From the NCBI GenBank assembly GCA_016806645.1, contig JACSYO010002172.1:447990-511989 (forward strand): a stretch of DNA of 64,000 bases, read 5' to 3'. Shown in pieces: positions 33,296 through 45,867 of this stretch. The notes under the pieces are model-generated. The model searched no databases. It had not been told where the DNA came from and saw only the letters and a program-made list of their open reading frames with translations. This DNA is from Ophiodon elongatus (lineage: Eukaryota; Chordata; Actinopteri; Perciformes; Hexagrammidae). Made by a program: the position numbers and the translations under genes. Position 1 is the stretch's first letter, and each line of letters opens with the position of its first letter.

Positions 33296-35536
33296 ATGAT
33301 ATATAATATAATTTATATAATTACCATGATTAATTAATGTAATTACACTGTGTATGTTCTTGGCAGTATGTATGGGCCTACAGCTGTGCTGAAGCTTCAG
33401 AAATGCTCGGTAAATGGACGTTAGAAATGTGCTAATTTCCATTCACATAAGCAGGGAAATGCTGCCCTGTGTCTGTCATAAAGGATGCGTGATTTATGCT
33501 GCTCAGTAGCAAAAATGGACCACAACCCACAAACTGAGCGTAAAGCTTCACTTTCACAACGCGGGGGTGCAGTTGGGCCCGTGTGAAGCATTAGAATGGT
33601 GGCGTTAACCAGTGATGACCATTCAATCTGCTGATAAGAATCAAAGTAGGTGGTCTCATATTGTTATCTTCCTGGGCATTTGTCCCTCAGCCATGTGTAC
33701 AAACCAACAGTCTCACACCAACGCGGTACGCGATGCAGCTCGGTCGGTGGCACTAAACGTCGACCCATCCCGCTCTAAGTCGGGCTCAGGGTCACTTCTG
33801 CACGTGTCAGGGACGGCCTTTCAATATCACCTCAATATAGGCTACAGTGTCCTTACAAAAGAAACTTCTGTCTTCACAGGAAGTCAGGGTTGGGCAACAA
33901 AACTACATCAGTTCAGGAAAAGACCGTGTTTGATGGTAACTTGGCAAAAGACTCACTTGACTAGCGAGTGACAAACCAAATGTAAATGTCTTAGTTCAAT
34001 CAGGAGAGACTTCATTTGGAGTGAAACGATAATGTATCATGTGTGCATGAAAAGATGACTAGTGCGGAGTACTGCATGGTGAAGTAGTATACTAAAAGGG
34101 GGTTGTGATGCTGTGGTTAGATCTGGAACGTTCCCCCCAGACTCTCGACACCGGTGGTGGTGGTGAAGGGAGTTGCTGAAGAACCAATGAGGAGAGGAAG
34201 AGCAGGACTGGGCTCTGGATACGCTGGAGACCAGAGCTGAATGGGGTGGAGGGGGGGTCACATCGATTCGTACTGACATGCCAATGGACAGCAGCAGAGA
34301 AGAGAACCGGTTGAGAATTTGGCAGCAATGGTGTGATTGGCTGAGGGAGTTTGTGGCCGAATCGGGTTGGTTAACTTCAGTGAATGCCCACAATCAGCTG
34401 ACAGAGCAGCAGCCGCAGAGAGGCAGGGAGGCAGAATGAAGGAGAGGGAACAGAGAGTCTTCCTGACTGAACTTCCACTGACCTTCCTGTGCACACGGAG
34501 CACAAACAGCAGTCTCCCGGATGGAAGTCCTGTATGGGTTTGACCCGTCGTTTCTTCGTGAAGTGGTCCACTAAGGTAAACCCCTGTACAACATGGCCTA
34601 AATAAGTAGTTACACAGCTTCTGTTCCCCTTGGTGGCTGAACGTGCGCTGCCCCTGGGATATGTTGAAGCTCCCACACAGAGTGCCTCTACATGCCGGAA
34701 CAGATGGCTATCGGAGGACTTGTGCATGACAACAAGTCACTCTCTCAGCTGCATCTTGTTCTGCTCACGCCTCAGCGATCACTAGCGCCCGCAGTAGCTC
34801 ATGAGCTAATCATCAGAGCAAAACACTGGACAGTGATCTAATTCAAGCTATTGTTGGGCAACAAAAGTCTGGAGGAAACAAAGGATTGACTGGGAGTGGA
34901 ATTCATACATTGTGCACATCTTGGCTGGAGATAATGACAACATCTGTTCACTTCCTCACTAGAGTGGCGCGTTGCATTCATGTGCCATTGATGAATACAG
35001 AATAATTGCTACTTGAAGTTGTTATGGGTAATATCTAAGATTATGGCAGTCATAAAGTTGTTACAAAAGGCAGTTATTCTGTGGATCCCGCATCAGACAG
35101 ATTGCTCAACGATGTGAAAGTCGACAGTAGACTTTGAGTGAATTTCTTTTGAGACTTTCTGATCGATTATTCCCCCGCTGTTGCTGGCGGTGCCTTTAAA
35201 GGCAGCGGGAGAGGAGCAGAGAGGTTGGTGGAACAGAGACAAAATGAATAAGCCCTCTGAGGCCGTTGTATAAGCTATGCACATGCCCCCTAAGCACAAG
35301 GAGACATCCATCTCATCCCCTCCCTTCTGTGGGATCTCTTAATGACAATGAAACGGGCCTGCAAGAATTCAAGCAATTTTCTAAATTGATTTTCTTCCTC
35401 GGACGATTTACTTTGCCGTTAGAGTGTCATTCATATCTTTTCATGGGATTCAACACAAGCCTCTCTGTGGAAGTCTGCGGAAGTTTGAAGCAGTGTGGAC
35501 TAAATACTTATTCTAGTCAGTAACATAAGAGCTTAC
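33296..35536. other. Non-coding, nothing firmly recognised
   Basis: AT-rich at 33290-33350, otherwise mixed. 35140-35480 is repeat-free with CTAAATTGATTTTC and TCATGGGATTCAAC words and might be regulatory. Frames at 33612-33971 and 34037-34727 have no recognisable domains. Confidence 0.4.
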
Positions 35537-35653
35537 AATAAGATATGATAAGATATGTTATGATACGATAAGATACGATAATATATGATAAGATACGATA
35601 AGATAAGATATGATAAGATAAGATAAGATATGATTTGATAAGATATGATAAGA
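35537..35653. repeat. GATAA/GATATGATAA tandem array
   Basis: About 117 bp built from GATAA, GATAC and GATATGATAA words in one orientation, with more than a dozen GATA tetramers. It is probably the tail or a seed repeat of the element that follows. As a side effect it is a dense cluster of potential GATA-factor binding words. Confidence 0.95.
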
Positions 35654-35659
35654 AGTAAT

Positions 35660-36210
35660 ACTAACACCAGTGCCTAATATGAACTAAAATAGAAAAGTAT
35701 TATTGCGCATGACATTGACAAGTAATACAAAAGTTGTATTGCACATAATATATTGAAAGTAATATTGTGCGATGTTGAAAAACTAATATGGCACATAATA
35801 CGGTTATTGTTGTTGTCAGTGTGCGATGCTTCAGCTGTCCCTCCTGCAGAGGGGGAGGAGCTATGTGGTTTGGGGTGCACCTCGGAGCTCTCAGTCTGCA
35901 GGAGGCGCTCTGCAGTGGCTCCACCACACAGAGCAGCTTCCTCAGCATCCAGCTCCCTCACACCTGCCGTGGTCACACTTGTCCTTCAGAGGGACTTCTG
36001 TCATCCGATCAGGCCGGGACACATGGACTGTCAAGTCTGTACGCTCTGACATGGCTCCCTTTGCAATCCGATCAGCAAGACCGCATACCGAAGTGGTCTG
36101 GCTCGTATGGAGTTGGGATCCCGGGGAGGTGTGGACAGCGTGTGTGCAGAATCCAGACAATGAAACACAACATGTCCTGACATTGCTGCTTCAAAATTAA
36201 AGCTTTCAAA
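35660..36210 (+). mobile_element. Teleost dispersed repeat next to the GATAA array
   Basis: Degenerate tandem words (TTATTGCGCATGACATTGA, TTGTATTGCACATAATATATTG, AATATTGTGCGATGTTG) lead into CAGCTGTCCCTCCTGCAGAG, GGAGGCGCTCTGCAGTGGC and end near CAAAATTAAAGCTTTCAAATAA. I recognise this order from fish genomic repeats. Open frames of 98-130 codons on several frames are accidental and carry no domain. Confidence 0.5.
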
Positions 36211-37459
36211 TAACAAATTATGGCTGACCTATGTTGTGGTCAATTCATAGAACCATGTGTTCATCAACGAAATAGCAGAGCTTTGTTAGCAGCTATTCTT
36301 CAATAAAACACGTCTGATAATACTGCAGGGGGAGAGCAAGCAGCAAAACATGTGTAGGAAATGAAATACGGTCATCCCCGTGTTACAGGAGCTTTTTTGA
36401 AATACATCCAATCACCATCCGATCAGGCAGGTTGAGAGTGGACACACATATGCAGATGCAGCTGAGTTATGATCTGGAGCATCCAATCACAAAAGTCTCA
36501 TTTTAAAGATGTTAGCATGGCCTGTGTCCAGCACTTTAATGTCCATTATTATTGCGTCTATCTCAACATGGATTTCATTCTGTGGAGTTAGAAGACACAT
36601 CAGCATCAACATGTCCCGAAACTGTACCGCCGTGCATCCTGCACATCAGCACGCGTGAGGCTTGGAACATACATGGTTGGGGGAAAATTAGCCAGAACCT
36701 CACCTCCCCCACATTGCATATTATACAATATGACATCTGGTAAGGTATGTGTGTGAATGCATTGGTATGTGAGTGTGTGTGTGTGTATCTCTCAAGTATG
36801 TGGACACGCACAGTGTTTCCGTGGTGCTTTGTAACAGCACAAGGCGGGCTGTCCGTCAGTGGGCAGCAGAGGAAAAGCTGCCCGAACATGAAGACAAATG
36901 GGGAGCAATAGGAACGGGCTGGCAGGCCCGCTGACGGCTGGGCCGCTCGATAAAAAGAAAGATGAGGAGACGCTGTTCAATAAAGCGTCCGGGCCCTGCC
37001 AGGCGGAGATCTCCCCACAGGGATCGCCAGAGATGAGAGGAGGAGAGAGAGCGGAGCCCGGTGGGGAGGTACGGAGGTGGCCGGAGAAAGAGAGGAGACA
37101 GAGAAAAAAGGCCAGGAGAAGCTGAGAGGAGTGGAGGGGGAGTGAGAGGAACAGAGAAGAGGCTCCACACACACAGAATTACAATTCTGTATCCCCATTA
37201 CAGCTGCAAGGAGCCGCCCTCCTGGAGCGGCAGGAGCCCGTGACAGATTCGGCTCCACTGATTTCATTTGTATGATAACCTGGTTCGGGGGGGAAGATTC
37301 AGAGTGTGGTCATCAGTTGCTCTGCTGGAACGACAGCCCTGACGCCGGACTTGGCTCCATATCTGTTCCCTGAGCTGTCACAACCTCCGCAGGGTTTTGT
37401 TCTGCCCCCGTAAACCCCTTCATTGAATATCGATGGCAAGCACAAGGTTGTTTTTGTTT
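36211..37459. other. Non-coding, with a purine-rich stretch
   Basis: 36768-36787 is a (GT)n tract. 37029-37155 is strongly purine-rich (GAGGAGAGAGAG, GGAGAAAGAGAGGAGACAG) and gives false charged open frames. No gene was recognised. Confidence 0.45.
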
Positions 37460-37985
37460 TTTAGTTTTTAGTTTTTTCCCCCTTGATGCTTGTCAGACCC
37501 CGGAGACAGGGAATGAAATGAAGGAGCCATGTGGGAGAAGCTCCCAGAGATCGTATGGCGTAAGGGCCTTCCTTATATACGCTCTGCTTGGCTCTGGTTA
37601 GCCAGGTGTAATTAGGGTTGAATCCCAGGCTGTCAGTCAGATTGTCATTTATGGCCACTAAAGGGGCCATCTCCAGTGCTGAGGAGTGCAGGTCTGCCAC
37701 TCCAATCAGCTTCATGATGCCGGGGCCCGTCAGATAAGCAGGGTCCACGCCGAGTCACATAATGTGTCGACGAGGAGGCGGATGATATATTCTTTCACTG
37801 AGTCAGTCAATGAAGGACGGAGGAGATGCAATGTCACGGGGCTATGAAAACAACCGCTATTGTAAAAAAAACAGATTGATGAAGTATTAAGTCCAGTGGG
37901 ACGAGTAATCCCAGGAATTACAATCGCCAACGTGCAGGAGCTCTATGTATAAGAGCTCTCGCATGTCATTCAATACTCCAACTAT
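37460..37985. promoter_or_regulatory. Candidate conserved regulatory block (inference)
   Basis: Repeat-free sequence with CCAGGTGTAATTAGGG, GATTGTCATTTATGGCC, CCAATCAGCTTCATGATGCC and GAAGTATTAAGTCC words, lower in AT than its flanks. Factor-type words are dense. No domain-bearing open frame was found. Confidence 0.3.
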
Positions 37986-38040
37986 GGTTCAAATGTGGGA
38001 AACTACTTCATAATCTATCTGTAATGATTAGGTCTCCTTT

Positions 38041-38072
38041 TAAATCCACTGCGTGTTAGCGCAGTGGATTTA
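38041..38072. repeat. Perfect 13-bp stem hairpin
   Basis: TAAATCCACTGCG (38041-38053) and its exact inverse complement (38060-38072) are separated by the six bases TGTTAG. It abuts the larger inverted repeat at 38073. Confidence 0.95.
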
Positions 38073-38209
38073 CCGACGCGTTGACCTTCAGCATGACCTG
38101 CTGCTTCCATCAAGCCGCGTTGTAGTCAGTCCGATCTGTTGCATTAGCTGCTGTAAACCCAACACAGCATGGAGGAAGCAGCAGGTCATGCTGAAGGTCA
38201 CCGCGTCGG
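38073..38209. repeat. Inverted repeat with 38/41-bp arms, 58-bp spacer
   Basis: The left arm (38073-38110, starting CCGACGCGTTGACC and ending GCTGCTTCCAT) and right arm (38169-38209) match as inverse complements with one substitution and a three-base gap. The spacer is GC-balanced and unique. Such high identity suggests recent origin. No target duplication was recognised, and it is not obviously a transposon. Confidence 0.93.
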
Positions 38210-41094
38210 GAGGAGACGCGTGGGAGCATTTTGAGTAGATGGAAACTCGTGGCTATCATTTGCTGACCAAGTAAAAGGCCACTTTCTTACAGCTGGTCGC
38301 TCCAGTTAGTGAACACAGGCCAGGGTTGCCAGATTGGGCTGACTTCTACCCAGTTGGGCTTCTCTTTTTGATTAGGTGTGTAGAAATGGTTTTGGGCAGT
38401 TTATGTTGATTTATGAAACTTTTTTTACCAAACAGTTTTTTTTCCGAAATGAAAAGTTAGACTTCACTGTAATGAATCAGGTTGACTCAAGTAGGCTTGA
38501 GCAATGACGGGTTATTGATAACCAACAAAACCACATTATATTTTAATGCTAAAACAAGGCTAAAGCGTTTACCGTGACTGTGATTTTGGGTAGGGCGGCC
38601 ATATTTTCTATCCCCAACGCCCATTTAGTGTACCGCACTTTCATGCATGCACACATCCATCAGCACTGAGGACACCTCCTGAGTGGACCTTTCAATACCA
38701 TTGACAGAACCTCAGTAAAATACACTGTATAATAACACTAGTTAACATAATGATGGCATTGGTAATATATCTTTTGATTGTCAGATACCTTTCAAAACCC
38801 ACGGTATTGGTTCAGTGGGTAGGCTGCTGGCTAAATAGCCAACTGTGACACGTTCTCTGCCAGTTATTGTGTATATCGCTGTCTTCATATGAGCTTTGGA
38901 TACATCAGTATTTCTACAGTGTGCATCCGATAATGTAATCTTACAGTGTGTGCAGAACGGAGCACTTCATTGCCGGGTACGTTGCGAAGGAAGGACAGCT
39001 TGCTGTTTAGCATACTTCTATAAAAAAGAGCCGCAAGCGTCAACAGCCTTGACAACAACACATTGATAGATTGATTTGCATGCAGACAAATCCGTGTTGA
39101 ATTCAGACGTTATGAATGACTCTCTTCAAATCCTTTTTGTTCCTTTAGTTGCAAAGATCGGAAGTCGCTGTTGTTCAATGACTTTTGTTTTTCCTCCCTG
39201 TTCAGATACAGTACGTACGAGTGTACGTCAACACGGTCTTGTTACAGTCTTCAGGTCAATAATTGGTTATGTTCCAATGAGAACAACTCCAGGCCTACAC
39301 AGCACTGTTTATGAGGTTCACAGCTCAGCAGCCGCTTGTTTCCAACAGTTATCACATCTCTTGTGGCCTATGATCACGTTTTTTACCAGGAAGTAATGTA
39401 CTGTGAATAACAGCTGATCTGACAGCAGTGCTCTCAGTTACCAGTGAGGAGCCCCACGGTCCAAAGCTACTGTGATTGAGTGTCGTCAGTAACGGTTCTG
39501 CTCTTCAGATCTTGATAACTTCTACATTGGAAAACGTTCTTTGTCTGATCAATTCTACTAAGTACTGTAGTTTAGGATTAGCTACAAGGGTTAGGTTAGA
39601 ATACAGTTGACATACATTTAAGTTTGAATTTGGTCGGACTAGATTCATTAGAAAACAGGCCTAGTATGAGTAAAGTCTGTATTTATTTTATACAGCGTGC
39701 AATACATTCTATTTAGGGCTATATTTGATTTTGAGAGCTCACCTGTGACATTTTTATCTCAACTTTCACATTTTGCTCTTCAAGGCAGAGCGACAAAGAA
39801 AATCATTCTCACTTCTTTACCAATGTCTTTCCCATCTAAAGCACCAGCTTTGCCCTAAGATCTCGTCATCTGGGTTTGCCACAGTGACGCAGGTGACACG
39901 GCTCTGTCTGCACACCTCCATGCGGAATACACAGCAACCAGATCTTCAACTGCCCTCACCCTGAACCACCAGATGTTCTGCCACAAGATCCACTGCTAAA
40001 AAGCAGGGAGCAGGTAAAAATGAATCATAATATGACAGGTTGTGGAAGAAAGTAGCCGACGGCTTTTCCTCTAATGATGACTTTAGCAGCAACTCAAGCG
40101 GCCGTTAACTTCAGCAGGTCCTTACAGTGATGCTAAGGGTCCGATTCGTCACCAGCGGCACGAGTTAATTAGGCAAAAGTCATGTGTTCCTCTCCTCCGG
40201 CAGACAACAGCCCGGGCCACACGCTGCGGAATCATATTGTTAACCGATCAAAATGGCTGACCTCATTAATTCTTCCAGACGTCTGCTGTCGTCAGCTCCA
40301 GGTTTTGGCGGGCCACAGCATGCTGCTTGACTTTTTTCTTCCTCATGAGGTGCTGAGGTACCAGCAGAAAACTTGTGATGTGTGACCTCTAAGTGTCACT
40401 TCCAAAGTGGCTTTTTCCCCCCTCATCTACTTTTAGCGCTGTCATGACTCACAGTCTGCCCATGTGGAGAGCTGTTGCTATTCTTTACTGCTGGCAACCA
40501 CGTTGTCTCCAGACTGTGAGGAAACAATGACCATGTGACTTGGAGGGACATTTTCCCCTGCCCTGAGGTGGTTCAGAGTTTCAGCTCGTCACTGCACGGC
40601 ACACAAAGTGCTAATAATACTAAGAGCTAGCTCGCCGTTACGACACCCTCTGGGTTTACTACGCACACAATGAGGGAGGAAAAGACCAGTGCCAATCCTG
40701 CAGAGACTAAATATATTAGAAACAAGATCACTTTCACGTTGAGGTGGACTTCTTTGCCCGACACAAATGTCCCAGGAATCTCCTCAGACTCCAGCGACTG
40801 AACATAGTCCCAAACAAATAGGCTACGTTTGAGTGACGTCTGCTAAAAACTACAGCTTTCTGAGGACGTTGCTCAGTCTTTGTTAACAGTGCATTAATTG
40901 ATTCTGACTGCTTGGGATAGCGGACCAAGCTGAACACAACACTGTGATATTATCACCTCATGAATTTGTTATGGCGTCTTGGCATACTGTTGGCGATCTA
41001 CACATCCAGCAGCAGCATTCTCAGTCAGCAGGAGTCATGTCTGTCCACTTGACGTATGAATGTCAGTCCCATATTGCTCCACTATGTTACAGGA
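38210..41094. other. Non-coding, nothing firmly recognised
   Basis: 38310-38420 (CCAGGGTTGCCAGATTGGGC, CCCAGTTGGGC) has the look of an old dispersed repeat. The rest is unique sequence. The 106-codon frame at 39076-39396 has no recognisable domain. Confidence 0.4.
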
Positions 41095-41395
41095 TATGTT
41101 TTTGTCATTGTACAACAGGGTTGCACGATGATATGTATTGCAGTCCTATTATGATTCACAACAAAACACAAAAAATTCAAAATAAACAACAACTATATGT
41201 GGAGGGTGGAAGTTGAATTAAAGAGTCTCACAAGCCTGAGGACAGAAGTTGTTTTGAAGTCTGGTGGTTCAGCAGCTGATACTTCTGTGTGCTCTTCGCG
41301 GGCACTACGTCTCACCAATATCCCCGATGCTCGGTAGATGGGTACCGATGATGATCTGAGCGGCTTCAGCCCCCCGCTGTGAGGTGGTCACAATG
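41095..41395 (+). mobile_element. Diverged dispersed repeat (AAGAGTCTCACAAGCCTGAGG type)
   Basis: TTTTTGTCATTGTACAACAG followed by TAAAGAGTCTCACAAGCCTG, AAGTCTGGTGGTTCAGC, CCGATGCTCGGTAG, TGGGTACCGATGATGATCTG and CCCCCCGCTGTGAGG reproduces, in order, the landmarks of a very common teleost repeat. Divergence is high, so it is old. The class is not known to me. Confidence 0.6.
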
Positions 41396-41879
41396 GCTGG
41401 TTGCCAACTTTGTCAGTGTTTTAGTGCTGGGTAAGTAGAGCACTGTGGGTTTATCAGAACTTTTTCATTAAAATATAAAGCTGCTCAAGGCTGTAGCCGA
41501 AAAACAAGGATGACACGCTACAATGAAGCTTTGTAGAGTTGAGATGGTGACAAAGCTCTGTGGGTTTGTCATTCCAAGTCAACCCCTTTTGCATCAGGAA
41601 TGGCAATAAGGAAGTCAGAAAGTATTGAGAGGCCGGAAACTACCAGCTAGTTTGGGATTTGGGACATTATGGAGAATATCTAATACGCCAGCATTATCCT
41701 TTAAGCGTTGAGAAAGTCAGACATTAGGCTAACCGTCCACCTGGCTGGGTGATTGTGTGGATGATCCAAGCACCTGTTTTCACACCATAAGGTTTATTAT
41801 GGAGGGGTGAGTGCAGGCTGGGGCAGAATGGTGGAAATCGGAGCAGTTTGCTCACTGATAGAAGGCTTAAGGAGTCATT
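41396..41879. other. Non-coding, nothing recognised
   Basis: Unique sequence. The long minus-strand open frame that starts in the next block ends here. Confidence 0.4.
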
Positions 41880-42310
41880 GAGGTGTGTAAAACTCACCTT
41901 GCCTAGCATCTGCTCTGCGTGTACAGCACTGAGCTCATAAAGTGGATCTTTTGTCCGACGGCCCTGGTCCGCCCCAATGAAAAGGGAGCCCTGGCGCTGC
42001 CGTGCAAACGAGTAATGTAATTCAATCTGGACGCCACAACGGCTTTTATGTCTGGAAACGGACAGTGAACACATCTGCAGGTTCCATCTCGCCGTAGCCC
42101 GGCCTAATTTGTTTGTCATTACTGGCTTGGCTTTCATCTGTGGGTTCTGTGCAAGTGTTTCTGGCAGCCCAAGTCTCCGCGTTAATAGACTGTGCACAGC
42201 CTCGCCTCCAGATGCCACCTCGATCCTGTGACCCGGGCCCGCATGCAACTGTCCAGCCTGATGTCACCCTGGGATATTTCTGGAGAGGAAAAATAAAACA
42301 TAACTAATAA
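41880..42310. promoter_or_regulatory. Candidate conserved regulatory block (inference)
   Basis: Repeat-free sequence of mixed composition. A 174-codon minus-strand frame spans 41724-42248, the second longest in the window, but its protein has no domain or compositional signature. Words such as CGAGTAATGTAATTCAATC, CCTAATTTGTTTGTCATTAC and GCGTTAATAGACTG suggest factor-binding clusters. I favour regulatory over coding. Confidence 0.3.
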
Positions 42311-44249
42311 TTCATTCTGTCTGAAACTGGGAGAGACACACATTCCTCTGAGTCAGGACGTGTCCCACAGTGAAGGGGCGGAGGGGCTATTACAGTGTAC
42401 TTAATGATTAGTAGTCTGTGTTATTCATTTCAGACTATTTGATGTTACATCTCTCTCCTAATAATTTTGATGCCTTTAAACTTTTGCTCTTATTCCACTA
42501 TGAGCAGTAGCTGGAATTAAATATTCTGTTGTTTACTGCAGAAGGATTCTCCCAGAATGTGTCCATCTAAATCAAACCATTGTGTTTTATAGGTCCATTT
42601 GTAACATCCAGAATTACATTATATACAACATTGAAAAATACAGTTTTTTCAGGTCCAAAATGCACACATACCTGACCAACAGTGGGCCATCATCCTACAC
42701 TGACCAAGTGGGGATGGTTTTTCTAATTGTTTTGAAAAAAATGTCATGAAAAATCAAAATAATTATTTTCATCATATAAGAGAGACATGTTATTTTATAA
42801 ATTGCATAGCGGGGACTCTGGTTGTTGTCCTCCTATCAAAGAGGGGACCTCTGTAGAATGCGGTGGAACTCTCAGTGGTGGTCACAGACTGAAAAGAGAC
42901 ATGAATAGGAACAAAGACTTTCTTGATGTCTTTCAAAAATGGATCATTTAATTAAACTCTTTTCAACATGTTAACATCCCTGTGATGCAAATGTTCTGAA
43001 AATAATTGCGGCCTCTTTAATTTAGAATTAATTAATGTTTTATCTGTAAATCATTAGTTACTTGGCTACGTGCTCAATTATTATGAACCTAACAATGGCT
43101 AAAGTATCCAACAAATATATATCATTTATTATTATGAGGAATATATTTTAAAATGATAAAATATATTCTTTTATATATCTTTTTTTAATTATAGAAATTA
43201 TAGTCTTAACTAATATCACACTAGTGACCTTATTTGTATAGTTTCTACATGGGGAAGTCACGTCGTGTTTTTATTATGGCCTGTTTGGAAAATAGTACTA
43301 TCTTATTCTGTGTATTACATCTCATTTTGTTTTAGCTCTTTATTTCTCGAGTGAGGAGGAAAACCTTTCCTCGGTCTCACGGTGTGTTTTGAATCAAGCT
43401 TTGTCTAGACTTTGTTGTGGTTGTTTGAGTATCATTAGAGGAATAATTATACAGGACAAGGAGCTTATGGAACTCTGTAAAGGTTCCCTCTCATAGTTAC
43501 TGCACAAAATATTTGTCAGCACTCAAAGTGGTACAGACAACTCAACCGTGCATGGAATATAGTTTTAGTGGGGAGGATTTATGCAACTTTTGCTCAACAG
43601 CAGCGGCTGTGCTGATAAGCAAATAACGGCTCATTTAATTTCCCTTCATTTGCTCTGAAGACAGTGACTGAGGAGAACCACGACCAAGAAGCAACAGACA
43701 TGTTTTCTTAAGTTCCCACTTTAAGAAGTGAAGTGAGGCGCAGCCTGCTGAGCATGCTGCACTCTGTTGGTGGAAGCTGCAGGAAAGATTTAAAGGTTCC
43801 TGACAGCGTGGAGCCAGTGTGGTCACATGGTCTCTGTAAACATCAGTGCGCCGTGGCCCACTGGCTGCTGAGTGGTTAAGTGTCCAATATTTACTTAATT
43901 ATCTTTTTAATCACTAACACAGAATACTTTCCCCTCAGTGTGCTAAGATTCAATCAGTTCTGCATATGCAAAAGCATCATACACATTAATATTAAAGTCA
44001 ACATAACATTTAAGTAAGTGCTGAGAGATCAACACAAGCTACTAAAGTAATAATAGTATGTTTCATTGAAATGTATTAAATGACTAAAAACATTATGCGT
44101 CAGATGAAGATATTTCCTTAACTCTTAATATGCAATTCATTTTCAAGAATAAATCTCCTCAGGTTCAAAAGATGCATTTAACAGGAGGCACCCGTTATAA
44201 AGTGCTACACTTGGGCTCAGAACAAATAAATCTGACTTCGGCTGAAACA
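42311..44249. other. AT-rich non-coding sequence
   Basis: 42930-43200 is very AT-rich with TTAATTAA-like words. No gene or element was recognised. Confidence 0.45.
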
Positions 44250-44640
44250 GTAAAAGCCAAATGGAAATAGCTGCAGTCACCGTGCAAAGGACCTCTAATT
44301 GCGATCTCCTCGGCAAGCCGTTTTACGAACACGGACCTCGAATGCCTCAAAGCAGCACTTCCAAGAGCCGGGAAGCGTGATGGATGTCTGAAATGAGCCG
44401 CTCCTGTAATTCGAAATGCACTAAAGGTTTAGAAAATCTGTCGGACAGCGGGGGAGTCTTTTGAAGAGAGGCTTTACGTAGGAAACTGAGCTGATGGGGT
44501 AACTTTTTATTGTGCAGCAAATTAAGGCTATCTTAAAATTTGGTAGAAGCTACAGCCACGGGCCGTAAATCTGTCACCAGTAATGAAACACAGGGTGCTG
44601 CAATAAGGTGCATGAATGGGGTCTCAGTGGAAACATGCAT
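44250..44640. promoter_or_regulatory. Candidate conserved regulatory block (inference)
   Basis: Repeat-free sequence with CCTCTAATTGCGATCTCC, CTGTAATTCGAAATGCAC and GCAAATTAAGGC words. Density of homeodomain-type words is higher than in the AT-rich flanks. Confidence 0.3.
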
Positions 44641-45529
44641 ATTTGTGCTACCATTTATGGGAAAAAGGAAATGAGATGATTATAATCATTAAATATTATA
44701 CATTGTACAGTATACATATAGTTTATATATGGGACCTTTAAGAGGCCAGGCAGATCTGTTTTTCAAATAATCTGATCTTCCTGTACTGTAATTTACCAGT
44801 GAGCAGATTCCTCTCCGTCACAGAATTATCTTCTGTTTAGACAATGTAATCATCAGCTTTCATCGGTTACCATGGTAACAATGTGGGCATGAACTCGCTG
44901 AGCTCGCTGCGTTTCTGTGCAACAGCTCTGGGAGCAGTGACAAGCATGATGGATGTTTCACCCCCTGCTCTCACAGTGGCATTTTCTATTTGCAGAGCCA
45001 TCATCATGAAACTCGACGCGTCACACAGACATCGGCGACAACATGGAAGTGAAATGAAAAAAAAAAAGCTAACTTCCGAGCATTCTGAAGTTGAGCTGCT
45101 TTCAAGGTGCACTTTAAGCCCTCTGCAGCTGTGCTTTCCTCACATACCTCTCAGCTAAGTTTGTCTCAATAGCAACTAATTTCCTTCCAACAGACAGTTC
45201 TTTTCATGTGTATTGAAAATAACACCAACAAGTGTTAGATTATATCCTCTCTATAAAGAGAGTCAGGACAGAAGCATTACTCTTCTGTTCTGATGTCTGT
45301 ATTTTTCTGTTATTTAACTTTAGATATCACCGTTCATGTCCGGAGGACCAATGTCTTTCTGGTTAAATTGTTTACTGGAGCACAACATTGTTAACAGGAA
45401 CACAATGTCCACCATAGATCCAGCCTCTTAATTCGGTCCTCAAAGTGAACCTGATGACATTTCTTATGATTTTTCCAAAGTCAAAGAATAATTGTGTTAA
45501 ATAGTTATCCATCGAGTCCAGTCCACCAG
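44641..45529. other. Non-coding, nothing recognised
   Basis: Short overlapping frames on both strands at 44867-45158 show no domain. No element was recognised. Confidence 0.4.
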
Positions 45530-45815
45530 CCACTCTTTCATCCGTCCATCAGTTATCTTCTGCTTTTCCTGGACCGGGTCGTGCGCGCAGCAGACTTAGC
45601 AGGGTATTCCAGACTTCCCTCTCCCCATCACTGTTCTCCAGCTCATACTGGGAAACCCCGAGGCGCTCCCAGGCCAAGATCTTTCCAGCTTGGACTACCT
45701 CCAAAGAGAGGCATCCATGAGGATCCTGATCAGATGCCCGGACCACCTCAGCTGGCCCCTTTTGACACCAAGGAGTAGCGGCTCTCCTCCGAGCTCCCTC
45801 CAGATGTCTGCGCTC
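45530..45815 (+). mobile_element. LINE-associated dispersed repeat fragment
   Basis: The order TCTGCTTTTCCTGGACCGGGTCG, CAGACTTCCCTCTCCCCATC, ACCCCGAGGCGCTCCCAGGC, then GATCCTGATCAGATGCCCGG, ACCACCTCAGCTGGC and AGGAGTAGCGGCTCTCCTCC matches a sequence that recurs throughout fish genomes and is usually associated with LINEs. It is diverged, and the central part is shortened. No coding capacity remains, and the opposing open frames are accidental. Confidence 0.75.
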
Positions 45816-45867
45816 ACAAGGGAGCTCAGTGATGTCGCTATTGTCTTCTTCCACAAGGTTGGGAATT

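Noticed and set aside
33408..33424. SINE tail fragment (GGTAAATGGACGTTAG)
   Set aside because: Only the first ten bases match the SINE tail, and no adjacent SINE words are present.
38073..38209. MicroRNA precursor
   Set aside because: The stem is nearly perfect and the loop unusually long (58 bases), with no typical internal bulges. Without small-RNA reads a transposon or template-switch origin is at least as likely.
41724..42248. 174-codon minus-strand open frame
   Set aside because: No domain, signal peptide or membrane segment and no supported start or splice site. Kept only as a finding to check.
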